Part shown: positions 1 through 5,343 of the stretch, in pieces
How the letters are laid out: each line of letters begins with the position of its first letter
Numbering within the stretch: the stretch's first letter is position 1
Source: Thauera sp.
GTDB lineage: Bacteria; Pseudomonadota; Gammaproteobacteria; Burkholderiales; Rhodocyclaceae
Direction: 5' to 3'
DNA: 5,343 bases
Assembly (NCBI GenBank): GCA_003446655.1
Contig: DMCZ01000190.1
Coordinates: forward strand, 1,763-7,105
The notes under the pieces: generated by a model
The model's database searches: none
The model's input: the letters and a program-made list of their open reading frames with translations, nothing else
What the model was told of the DNA's origin: nothing
Position numbers and translations under genes: made by a program

Positions 1-363
1 TTCAACCGCAAGGAAGCCAAGGACCACGGTGAGGGTGGCACGCTGATCGGCGCGCCGCTCAAGGGCCGGGTGCTCATCCTCGATGACGTCATCTCCGCCG
101 GCACGTCGGTGCGCGAGTCGGTCGAGCTGATCCGCGCCGCGGGCGCCACGCCCGCCGGCGTCGTCATCGCGCTCGATCGCATGGAGCGCGGAAAGGGGGC
201 CTTGTCGGCGGTGCAGGAGGTCAAGGAGACCTTCGGCATCCCGGTGATCGCGGTTGCCACGCTGGAGGATCTGATCGGCTACCTCGCCGACAGCCCGGAG
301 CTGGCTGCCAACCTCGACGCGGTCAAGGCCTATCGGGAGCAGTATGGGATTGCCGCGCGCTGA
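1..363 (+). CDS. pyrE: Orotate phosphoribosyltransferase, C-terminal part (5' end outside window)
   Basis: The frame is open from base 1 and ends at TGA 361-363, giving the last 120 residues of a protein whose family is usually a little over 210 residues. PyrE transfers phosphoribose from PRPP to orotate, making orotidine 5'-monophosphate in cytoplasmic pyrimidine synthesis. Two family hallmarks are visible. Near the left edge is the mobile catalytic loop, NRKEAKDHGEGG (fragment residues 2-13), with the conserved Lys and His. At fragment residues 24-36 is the PRPP-binding loop, VLILDDVISAGTS, with the paired aspartates and the Ala-Gly-Thr turn. The stretch after it (RESVELIRAAGA, then VVIALDRMERG) also follows PyrE. 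The true start is upstream of the window; the GTG at 70 lies inside the PRPP loop and is not a start. The last 20 bases overlap the next gene. I see no truncation or frameshift. Identification is secure. Confidence 0.95.
   Translation, partial: FNRKEAKDHGEGGTLIGAPLKGRVLILDDVISAGTSVRESVELIRAAGATPAGVVIALDRMERGKGALSAVQEVKETFGIPVIAVATLEDLIGYLADSPELAANLDAVKAYREQYGIAAR
335..339 (+). promoter_or_regulatory. Candidate ribosome binding site for the exported coiled-coil protein
   Basis: GGGAG lies inside the pyrE coding end. It is 4 nt before the ATG at 344, which is short, and 10 nt before an in-frame TTG at 350, which is nearer the usual spacing. It supports a start inside pyrE but does not decide between the two codons. 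The choice changes the protein by only two residues. Confidence 0.4.
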
Positions 364-1021
364 GTCTGCCTTCGCGGCGCTGGCCTGCGCACTCGTGCTT
401 GGCGTGGTGCCGGTTTCGGTGCATGCCCAGCAGCAGGCGGGCGGGCGTTCGATCTATTGCTGCGACGTCGGCGGCCAGCCGGTGTGCGGCGACATCCTGC
501 CCGCGGCCTGCTACGGCCGGTCTTACCGCGAAATGAGTCCTTCGGGGGTGGTGCGGCGCACGGTCTCCGCGCCGCTGACACCGGAGGAGATCGCCGAGCG
601 CGCGGCGGCCGAGCGCGAGCGACGCGCCGCCGAGGCCGATCGTCAGCGCAAGCTGCGCCTCGATCAGGCGCTGCTCGAAACCTACCGCAGCCTTGCAGAT
701 CTCGACAGCCGGCGCGACCGCGAGCTGCGTGACCTGGATCGGAGCATCCGCGCCCTGCGTGCGCGCGAGGCCGAACTGCTCGAGCGTCAGCGCAATCTGA
801 TCGCCGAGGCCACGCATACCGACAAGAGCGACGTGGCGGCCAGCCTCGAGGCCGACATCGGCCTGCTCGACAGCGAGATCGTCACCCAGTCCTCGATCAT
901 CGCCGCCAAGCTGCGCGAGCGCAGCGCGGTGGTCGAGCACTTCGACGAGCAACGCCGCCGTTATCTCGAGCTGACCGGTGGCGACCCCGAGCGGCGCAGC
1001 GCCGTCCTGGAGCGTCGCTGA
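344..1021 (+). CDS. Exported DUF4124-like protein with long coiled coil, function unknown
   Basis: A 225-residue protein starting inside the end of pyrE (20-nt overlap, different frame), so its translation may be coupled to PyrE. Residues 1-28 look like a Sec signal peptide: Arg5, a hydrophobic core at about 9-25, and likely cleavage after VHA (residue 28), so the mature protein should be periplasmic. The early mature region has four cysteines (39, 40, 48, 56) around SIYCCDVGGQPVCGD. This resembles the short DUF4124-type module common in betaproteobacterial exported proteins, which usually reads Tyr-x-Cys-x-Asp-x-x-Gly. From about residue 79 to 213 the chain is rich in Glu, Arg, Ala and Leu, with heptad-like spacing and no obvious breakers except near 163-167, consistent with a long coiled coil. 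No catalytic motif is recognisable. The alternative TTG start at 350 is possible. The reading frame is convincing because the signal peptide and cysteine module fit together; the role is unknown. Confidence 0.8.
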   Translation: MGLPRAESAFAALACALVLGVVPVSVHAQQQAGGRSIYCCDVGGQPVCGDILPAACYGRSYREMSPSGVVRRTVSAPLTPEEIAERAAAERERRAAEADRQRKLRLDQALLETYRSLADLDSRRDRELRDLDRSIRALRAREAELLERQRNLIAEATHTDKSDVAASLEADIGLLDSEIVTQSSIIAAKLRERSAVVEHFDEQRRRYLELTGGDPERRSAVLERR

Positions 1022-1044
1022 GCCGGCTCTGCCCGGCGGCCGGC
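1022..1044 (+). other. GC-rich dyad ahead of the molybdoenzyme start
   Basis: The 40-nt gap between the coiled-coil gene and the ATG at 1062 contains GCCGGC twice (1022-1027 and 1039-1044). Each copy is self-complementary, so the two can pair across an 11-nt loop. No T-run follows, so it is not a standard terminator. The only purine-rich stretch that might act as a ribosome binding site (GGCGGA, 1042-1047) overlaps the right arm and sits 14 nt before the ATG, so folding could lower translation. At this GC content such a dyad may be chance. Confidence 0.3.
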
Positions 1045-1061
1045 GGACGCCTGTCACGACG

Positions 1062-3158
1062 ATGCAGGCTCGGGGCTCACAACCTTCCGCGGCCGGCGTC
1101 GAGGCGCGGATACGCGCGGCCTGCCCGCATGACTGCCCCGATACCTGCGCGATGGAGGTCACCGTCGCCGGCGGCCGAGCGGTGAAGATCCGCGGCGCCG
1201 CCGACATGCCCTTTACCAACGGCGCGCTGTGCACCAAGGTCGCGCACTACCTCGAGCGCGTCTATTCCGACCAGCGCCTGCTGCACCCGATGAAGCGCGT
1301 CGGCCGCAAGGGCGAGGGCCGCTTCGAGTGCATCTCGTGGGACGAGGCGCTCGACACCATCGCCGCGAAGTACCGCGAGATCGCCGCCGACGACCCGCGC
1401 GCGATCCTGCCCTACAGCTACGCCGGCACCATGGGCCTGGTGCAGGGCGAGAGCCTGGACCGGCGCTTCTTCCACCGCCTCGGTGCCTCGCTTCTTGATC
1501 GCACGATCTGCGCCGCCGCCGGCGCGCACGGCTGGAAGGCCACCGTGGGGGCGATGATCGGCGCCGATCCGGAGGCGGTCGCCGAGGCCCGGCTGATCCT
1601 GATCTGGGGCGGCAACCCCGTGGTGTCAAACGTGCACGGCTGGCGCTACCTGCAGGAAGCCAGGCGGCGCGGCGCCCGGCTGGTGTGCATCGACCCGCGG
1701 CGCAGCGAGACCGCGGCGAAGTGCGACCAGCACATCGCGCCGCTGCCCGGCACCGACGGCGCGCTGGCGCTGGCGATGATGCAGGTGCTGATCGAGCACG
1801 GCCTGCTCGACCACGACTACATCGCCCGCCACACCCTGGGTTTCGAGGCGCTCGCCGAGCGCGTGCGCGCTTTCACGCCCGAGTGGGCGGCGCCGCTCAC
1901 CGGCCTGGAGGCGGCGCAGATCCGCAGCCTGGCGCTCGAGTATGGTGCGACCCCGCGCAGTCTCATCCGCCTGAACTACGGCCTCAACCGCTGTGCGGGC
2001 GGCGGCATGGCGGTGCGCAACGTCGCCTGCCTGCCCGCGCTCACCGGCGCCTGGCGCCACGCCGGCTGCGGCGCGCTGCTGTCGACATCGGGCAACTTCC
2101 CGGTGGATCACGCGGCACTGCAGCGGCCCGATCTCTACCCCGACGCCGGGCGTTATCCGCCGCGCACGCTCAACATGTCCTTCATCGGCGAGGTGCTGCT
2201 CGAGACACGCGATCCGCCGGTGCGGGCGATCCACGTCTATAACTCGAACCCGGTGGCGGTGGCGCCCGACGGCAACCGCGTGCGCGCCGGCTTCGCGCGC
2301 GAGGATCTGTTCTGCGTGGTGCACGAGCTGTTCCAGACCGATACCGCCGACTACGCCGACATCCTGCTGCCGGCCACCAGCCAGCTCGAGCACCGCGACG
2401 TGCATTCGACCTACGGCCATGTCTACGCGGTGGACAACCAGCCGGCGATCGCGCCGCTCGGCGAGGCGCGCTCGAACACCGAGGTCTTCCGCGCGCTCGC
2501 GCGCCGGCTCGGGTTCGGGCATCCGGCGCTGTACGAGTCCGACGAGGTCATCGCGGCCGCGGCCTTCCGTGCCGGCGATGCGCGTGCTGAAGGGCTCGCC
2601 GAAGGGTTGCAGGCCCAGGGCTGGGCGCGGCTCGCGTTGCCGCGGCCCTTCGTGCCGTTCGCCGAAGGCGGTTTCCGTACGCCCTCGGGCAAGTGCGAGT
2701 TCTACTCCGCAGCCTTGGGCGAGCAGGGCCTCGATCCCTTGCCGGCCTGGCATCCGCCCGCCGAGTCGGTGGTCAGCAATCCTGCGCTCGCGGCGCGCTA
2801 CCCGCTCGCGTTGATTACGCCGCCGGCGCGCAACTTCCTCAATTCCAGCTTCGCCAACCTGCCGCGCTTCCTCGCCGCAGAAGGCGGACCGACGCTGCAG
2901 ATCCATCCTGACGACGCCGCTGCGCGCGGCATCGCCGACGGGGCGCGCCTGCGCATCCACAACGACCGCGGCCACTTTCTCGCCCGCGCGGTGGTGACCC
3001 GCGACGTGCGCCCCGGCGTGGTGTGTGCGCCCTCGGTGTGGTGGCCCAAGCTGTGCGAGGGCGGGCGCAACGCCAACGCCGTCACCTCGCCCGCAGCCAC
3101 CGACATGGGCGGCGGGCCGATCTTCTATGACTGTCTCGTCGAGGTAAGCACGCAATGA
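1062..3158 (+). CDS. Molybdopterin oxidoreductase with N-terminal [4Fe-4S] site (MopB_3-like), substrate unknown
   Basis: A 698-residue member of the DMSO reductase / formate dehydrogenase superfamily. Such enzymes carry bis-molybdopterin guanine dinucleotide and move electron pairs or oxygen atoms. The N-terminal cluster motif is C21-x3-C25-x3-C29-x27-C57, in CPHDCPDTC and then NGALCTK. Cofactor-binding segments follow: LIWGGNP (residues 179-186), IDPRR (210-214), NSNP (394-397) and ADILLPATSQLEHRD (432-446). The C-terminal barrel domain begins near 580 (YPLALIT). Cys150, in RTICAAAG, sits where this superfamily often has its molybdenum ligand; that assignment is inferred. There is no twin-arginine or hydrophobic signal, so it should be cytoplasmic. 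I chose ATG 1062 because conserved sequence begins near residue 17. A GTG at 978 would add 28 low-complexity residues and overlap the upstream gene; neither start has a strong ribosome binding site. No small iron-sulfur or membrane-anchor subunit lies nearby. The stop overlaps the sirtuin ATG. Family is secure, reaction unknown. Confidence 0.92.
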   Translation: MQARGSQPSAAGVEARIRAACPHDCPDTCAMEVTVAGGRAVKIRGAADMPFTNGALCTKVAHYLERVYSDQRLLHPMKRVGRKGEGRFECISWDEALDTIAAKYREIAADDPRAILPYSYAGTMGLVQGESLDRRFFHRLGASLLDRTICAAAGAHGWKATVGAMIGADPEAVAEARLILIWGGNPVVSNVHGWRYLQEARRRGARLVCIDPRRSETAAKCDQHIAPLPGTDGALALAMMQVLIEHGLLDHDYIARHTLGFEALAERVRAFTPEWAAPLTGLEAAQIRSLALEYGATPRSLIRLNYGLNRCAGGGMAVRNVACLPALTGAWRHAGCGALLSTSGNFPVDHAALQRPDLYPDAGRYPPRTLNMSFIGEVLLETRDPPVRAIHVYNSNPVAVAPDGNRVRAGFAREDLFCVVHELFQTDTADYADILLPATSQLEHRDVHSTYGHVYAVDNQPAIAPLGEARSNTEVFRALARRLGFGHPALYESDEVIAAAAFRAGDARAEGLAEGLQAQGWARLALPRPFVPFAEGGFRTPSGKCEFYSAALGEQGLDPLPAWHPPAESVVSNPALAARYPLALITPPARNFLNSSFANLPRFLAAEGGPTLQIHPDDAAARGIADGARLRIHNDRGHFLARAVVTRDVRPGVVCAPSVWWPKLCEGGRNANAVTSPAATDMGGGPIFYDCLVEVSTQ
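3141..3145 (+). promoter_or_regulatory. Strong ribosome binding site for the sirtuin, inside the molybdoenzyme gene
   Basis: GAGGT lies 9 nt before the ATG at 3155 and matches the 3' end of 16S rRNA well. It falls within the last codons of the molybdoenzyme gene. Together with the ATGA overlap it fixes the sirtuin start at 3155 and supports coupled translation. Confidence 0.7.
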
Positions 3159-3967
3159 CCCTGGCGCAGATGCAGGATCCCTTGCCCGATCAGGCGCTGG
3201 CGCTCGATGCGGCCGCGGCCACGCTCGCTCGTGCGCAGCGCATCCTGTTCGTGACCGGCGCCGGTATCTCGGTCGACTCCGGCCTGCCCACCTATCGCGG
3301 CATCGGCGGCCTGTACCATGACCGCCTCACCGACGAGGGACTGACCATCGAGGAGGCGCTGTCGGGCGAGATGATGGCGACCCGGCCCGACATCGCCTGG
3401 CGCTACATCGCTCAGATCGAGGAAAGCTGCCGCGGCGCCCGCCCCAATGCCGCCCACCGCCTGATCGCCGCGCTCGAGCAGGAAAAGGCGCTGGTGTGCG
3501 TGCTGACGCAGAACGTCGACGGTCTGCATCGCGCCGCCGGCTCGCGTAACGTCATCGAGATCCACGGCACCGTGCATCGCCTGCACTGCATGGATTGCCA
3601 CCACGGGCGCAAGGTGCCCGATTACGCTGGCTTGCAGATCCCGCCCGAGTGCCCGCAGTGCGGCGGCATCATGCGCCCCGAGGTGGTGCTGTTTGGCGAG
3701 GCGCTGCCGGCGCGCGCGCTCGAGCGCCTCGAGAGCATCCTGGAGCAGGGCGTCGACGCCGTGGTGTCGATCGGCACCACCAGCGTGTTCCCCTACATCG
3801 CCGGGCCGGTGGTGTGGGCCGCGCGCCAGGGGGTGCCGACGCTGGAGATCAACCCCGGCGAGACGACGGTGAGCGGGGTCGTCGACTACCGCCTGCGCAT
3901 GTGCGCGGCCGAGGCGCTGCCGGAGCTGTGGCGGCGGATGCATCCGGCAGAGCCAGCGGAGGACTGA
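3155..3967 (+). CDS. Sirtuin (SIR2 family), NAD+-dependent protein deacylase
   Basis: A 270-residue sirtuin with the full catalytic core; the family removes acyl groups from lysines in cytoplasmic proteins, consuming NAD+ and yielding nicotinamide and O-acyl-ADP-ribose. Visible motifs: NAD loop GAGISVDSGLPTYRG (35-49), TQNVDGLH (118-125), catalytic His137 in EIHGTVH, zinc ligands C145-x2-C148 and C166-x2-C169, VVLFGE (177-182), the nucleotide-binding segment SIGTTSVFPY (205-214) and EINPGE (231-236). Length is normal for bacterial forms. The ATG overlaps the molybdoenzyme stop (ATGA) and has a good ribosome binding site, so the two genes are probably co-translated. In E. coli CobB and human SIRT5 a Tyr-x-x-Arg pair binds the acid group of succinyl-lysine. 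By alignment from the Trp82 anchor, the matching positions here are Ile85 and Ile88 (WRYIAQI), so desuccinylase activity is unlikely. I withhold the name cobB because orthology cannot be tested here. Targets are unknown. Confidence 0.94.
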   Translation: MTLAQMQDPLPDQALALDAAAATLARAQRILFVTGAGISVDSGLPTYRGIGGLYHDRLTDEGLTIEEALSGEMMATRPDIAWRYIAQIEESCRGARPNAAHRLIAALEQEKALVCVLTQNVDGLHRAAGSRNVIEIHGTVHRLHCMDCHHGRKVPDYAGLQIPPECPQCGGIMRPEVVLFGEALPARALERLESILEQGVDAVVSIGTTSVFPYIAGPVVWAARQGVPTLEINPGETTVSGVVDYRLRMCAAEALPELWRRMHPAEPAED

Positions 3968-4000
3968 ACCCAGCGGTGTGGCTGCGAGGCGCTGGTGCCG

Positions 4001-4036
4001 GGCCCGCGTGGGCCTTGCGCCGGGGCCGGCAAGGCC
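4001..4036 (+). terminator. Candidate hairpin downstream of the sirtuin, without a T-run
   Basis: GGCCTTGC (4011-4018) is perfectly complementary to GCAAGGCC (4029-4036) across a 10-nt loop. A smaller alternative stem, GGCCC/GGGCC (4001-4005 and 4010-4014, loop GCGT), overlaps the left arm and would compete with it. The hairpin begins about 45 nt after the sirtuin stop, a fitting place for transcript ending or 3'-end protection. No run of T follows on either strand, so classic intrinsic termination is unsupported; Rho-dependent termination or RNA stabilisation are alternatives. Confidence 0.4.
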
Positions 4037-4040
4037 GCGA

Positions 4041-4091
4041 GCCGATGACGTGACGCGGGCCGGAGGCTTGCGCCCGCCGGCCCGCATCGGC
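4041..4091. terminator. Large two-part dyad between convergent genes, possible bidirectional terminator
   Basis: An outer arm GCCGATG (4041-4047) matches CATCGGC (4085-4091). Inside it GCGGGCCGG (4055-4063) matches CCGGCCCGC (4077-4085) perfectly. C4085 can pair in only one of the two stems. The inner loop can add three more pairs, GGC/GCC (4065-4067 and 4072-4074), around TTGC. The structure lies between two genes that converge: 74 nt after the sirtuin stop and 17 nt beyond the stop of the minus-strand gene. It could act on both transcripts. There is no T-run on either side, so the mode of action is inferred only from position and symmetry. Confidence 0.45.
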
Positions 4092-4107
4092 AAGGGAGTC
4101 GCCGCCC

Positions 4108-5343
4108 TTACAGCAGCACGCGCTCGATCCCCCCGCTGTTGGCCTTCGCCACGTAGTCCGGCAGCCAGTTCTCGCCCAGCAGGTGCTTGGCGAGCTCGAC
4201 CACGATGTAGTCGGGCTCGATGCCGCCGGCGTCGTTGGCGTAGCGGTGCATGCCCTGCAGGCAGCTCGGGCAGGAGGTCAGCATCTTCACCTTCACGCTG
4301 GCGTCGCCCTCGCGCAGTGCGGCTGCGCCCTTCTCGATCTCCTCCTGCTTGCGGAAGCGCACCTGGGTGGAGATGTCCGGGCGCGCGACCGCCAGCGTGC
4401 CCGATTCGCCGCAGCAGCGGTCGGACAGGTCGACGCGGGTGCCCATCAGCTCGTTGGCCACCTTGATGCCCGAATGGACCTTCATCGGCGTGTGGCAGGG
4501 CTCGTGGTACATGTACTTGACGCCCTGTGCGCCGTCGAGCTTGACGCCCTTTTCCATCAGGTACTCGTGGATGTCGAGCAGGCGGCAGCCGGGGAAGATG
4601 CGCTCGAATTCGTACTTCTGCAGCTGGTCCATGCAGGTGCCGCAGGACACGATCACGGTCTTGATGTCGAGGTAGTTGAGCGTGTTGGCGACGCGGTGGA
4701 AGAGCACGCGGTTGTCCGTGGTGATCTTCTGGCCCTTGTCTTCCTCGCCGGCGGCGGTCTGCGGATAGCCGCAGCACAGGTAGCCCGGCGGCAGCACGGT
4801 CTGCGCGCCGACGTGATAGAGCATGGCCTGGGTGGCTAGCCCGACCTGGCTGAACAGGCGCTCCGAGCCGCAACCGGGGAAGTAGAACACGGCTTCGGAT
4901 TCGCCGTTGGCCTTCTGCGGGTCGCGGATCACCGGGATGACCTTGTCGTCCTCGATGTCGAGCAGCGCGCGGCTGGTGCGCTTGGGCAGGTTGCCGGGCA
5001 TCGGCTTGTTGATGAAGTGGATCACCTGGGCCTTGATCGGTGCCTTGCCGAGCGTGGCCGGCGGCGCCTTGACCTGCGGCTGGATGAGGCCGAACTTCTT
5101 GCCCATCTCGTGTGCCCAGCGCTGCGCCTTGTAGCCCCAGTCCATCATGCCGACGCGCATCGCCTTGATCGTCGCCGGGTCCTTGATGGTGAGGAAGGCC
5201 ATCGCCGCGGCCTTGCCCGGGTTGAACGACTTCTTGCCCTGCTTCCTGAGCAGGTTGCGCATCTTGATCGACACGTCGCCGAAGTCGATGTCCACCGGAC
5301 AGGGCTTCTCGCACTTGTGGCAGATGGTGCAGTGGTCGGCCAC
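4108..5343 (-). CDS. C-terminal iron-sulfur part of a large FAD-linked oxidoreductase (DUF3683-type), 5' end outside window
   Basis: Reading leftward, the frame is open from the right edge to TAA at 4110-4108. The first codon in view (GTG, 5343-5341) is probably an internal valine, since a ferredoxin motif starts four residues later: C5-x2-C8-x2-C11-x3-C15-P. This motif normally comes second of a pair, so more cysteines should lie off-window. Two CCG modules follow, as in HdrB, GlpC and GlcF. The first has C158, C190-C191-G and C234-x2-C237; the second has C283, C310-C311-G and C358-x2-C361. These bind iron-sulfur clusters and pass electrons to or from a partner. The wording of the C-terminus (for example VFYFPGCGSERLFSQVGLAT) closely matches my memory of betaproteobacterial proteins of well over 1,000 residues, in which DUF3683 and a GlcD-like FAD domain precede this region. 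The likely reaction is oxidation of a 2-hydroxy acid such as D-lactate, but this is inference. A separate GlpC-like subunit is the alternative. Confidence 0.85.
   Translation of the reverse strand: MADHCTICHKCEKPCPVDIDFGDVSIKMRNLLRKQGKKSFNPGKAAAMAFLTIKDPATIKAMRVGMMDWGYKAQRWAHEMGKKFGLIQPQVKAPPATLGKAPIKAQVIHFINKPMPGNLPKRTSRALLDIEDDKVIPVIRDPQKANGESEAVFYFPGCGSERLFSQVGLATQAMLYHVGAQTVLPPGYLCCGYPQTAAGEEDKGQKITTDNRVLFHRVANTLNYLDIKTVIVSCGTCMDQLQKYEFERIFPGCRLLDIHEYLMEKGVKLDGAQGVKYMYHEPCHTPMKVHSGIKVANELMGTRVDLSDRCCGESGTLAVARPDISTQVRFRKQEEIEKGAAALREGDASVKVKMLTSCPSCLQGMHRYANDAGGIEPDYIVVELAKHLLGENWLPDYVAKANSGGIERVLL

Noticed and set aside
377..391. Possible lipoprotein signal at Ala-Leu-Ala-Cys15 of the exported protein
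   Set aside because: The position three before the cysteine is Ala rather than Leu/Val/Ile, and the hydrophobic stretch continues well past the cysteine to a good signal peptidase I site after residue 28.
1041..1064. Twin-arginine export signal for the molybdoenzyme (Arg-Arg in the extended N-terminus)
   Set aside because: There is no hydrophobic segment after the arginine pair, and it exists only if the weaker GTG 978 start is used.
323..1237. A 304-codon minus-strand open frame opposite the coiled-coil protein gene
   Set aside because: The plus-strand frame has a signal peptide, an ordered cysteine module and a start next to pyrE; the antisense product has no coherent domain and would run through two gene ends.
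1626..3155. A 509-codon minus-strand open frame opposite the molybdoenzyme
   Set aside because: It is composition-biased (Arg, Ala, Gly, Val) with no recognisable motif, and fully antisense to a well-supported gene. It is best explained as a codon-bias shadow.
3968..4107. Small gene in the convergent gap
   Set aside because: No frame there has a start with a ribosome binding site and a credible product; the symmetry of the dyads explains the sequence better.
3125..5314. A very long minus-strand open frame of 729 codons spanning the sirtuin, the convergent gap and the iron-sulfur gene
   Set aside because: It lies in another frame opposite the sirtuin and across the iron-sulfur gene, both of which have clear family motifs. 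Its translation is Arg/Gly/His/Gln-rich low-complexity sequence without domains, as expected from few stop codons in GC-rich DNA.
1..5343. Defence system, mobile element, CRISPR array or phage island
   Set aside because: Although some sirtuin-domain proteins act in phage defence, this one is a compact deacylase-type sirtuin with intact zinc and catalytic residues and no fused effector or partner domain. No transposase, integrase, terminal repeats or regular repeat-spacer pattern is visible.

Overview
This high-GC window (roughly 70% GC by eye) looks like the chromosome of a betaproteobacterium, most likely Rhodocyclales (Thauera/Azoarcus-like). That placement rests on remembered family resemblance: the PyrE tail, the DUF4124-like exported protein, and above all the C-terminal part of a very large flavin/iron-sulfur protein of a type I associate with Betaproteobacteria. 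No database search was run. I see no tRNA, rRNA, CRISPR array, insertion sequence or prophage gene, and base composition is even throughout.

Layout. Plus strand, 1-3967, holds four tightly packed genes: the 3' part of pyrE (1-363); a small exported coiled-coil protein whose start lies inside the pyrE end (344-1021); a cytoplasmic-type molybdopterin oxidoreductase with a [4Fe-4S] motif (1062-3158); and a sirtuin (3155-3967) whose ATG overlaps the stop of the molybdoenzyme gene in an ATGA junction. Overlaps or short gaps (20-nt overlap, 40-nt gap, 4-nt overlap) suggest one transcript. A 140-bp convergent gap (3968-4107) follows, packed with GC-rich dyads that could end transcription from either side. 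The minus strand from 5343 to 4108 carries the C-terminal 411 residues of an iron-sulfur protein with a ferredoxin-type cysteine motif and two CCG (HdrB/GlpC/GlcF-like) modules. Its frame runs off the right edge.

How the genes may work together. PyrE makes orotidine monophosphate for pyrimidine synthesis, and the other genes have no evident link to that pathway. The closest functional pairing is molybdoenzyme plus sirtuin, which look translationally coupled. The substrate of the former and the targets of the latter are unknown. The sirtuin lacks the Tyr-x-x-Arg pair typical of desuccinylase-type sirtuins, so a deacetylase or other deacylase role is more likely.

Overall this is mostly ordinary housekeeping and accessory metabolism. 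The molybdoenzyme-sirtuin coupling is the item most worth following; nothing here proves a new system.
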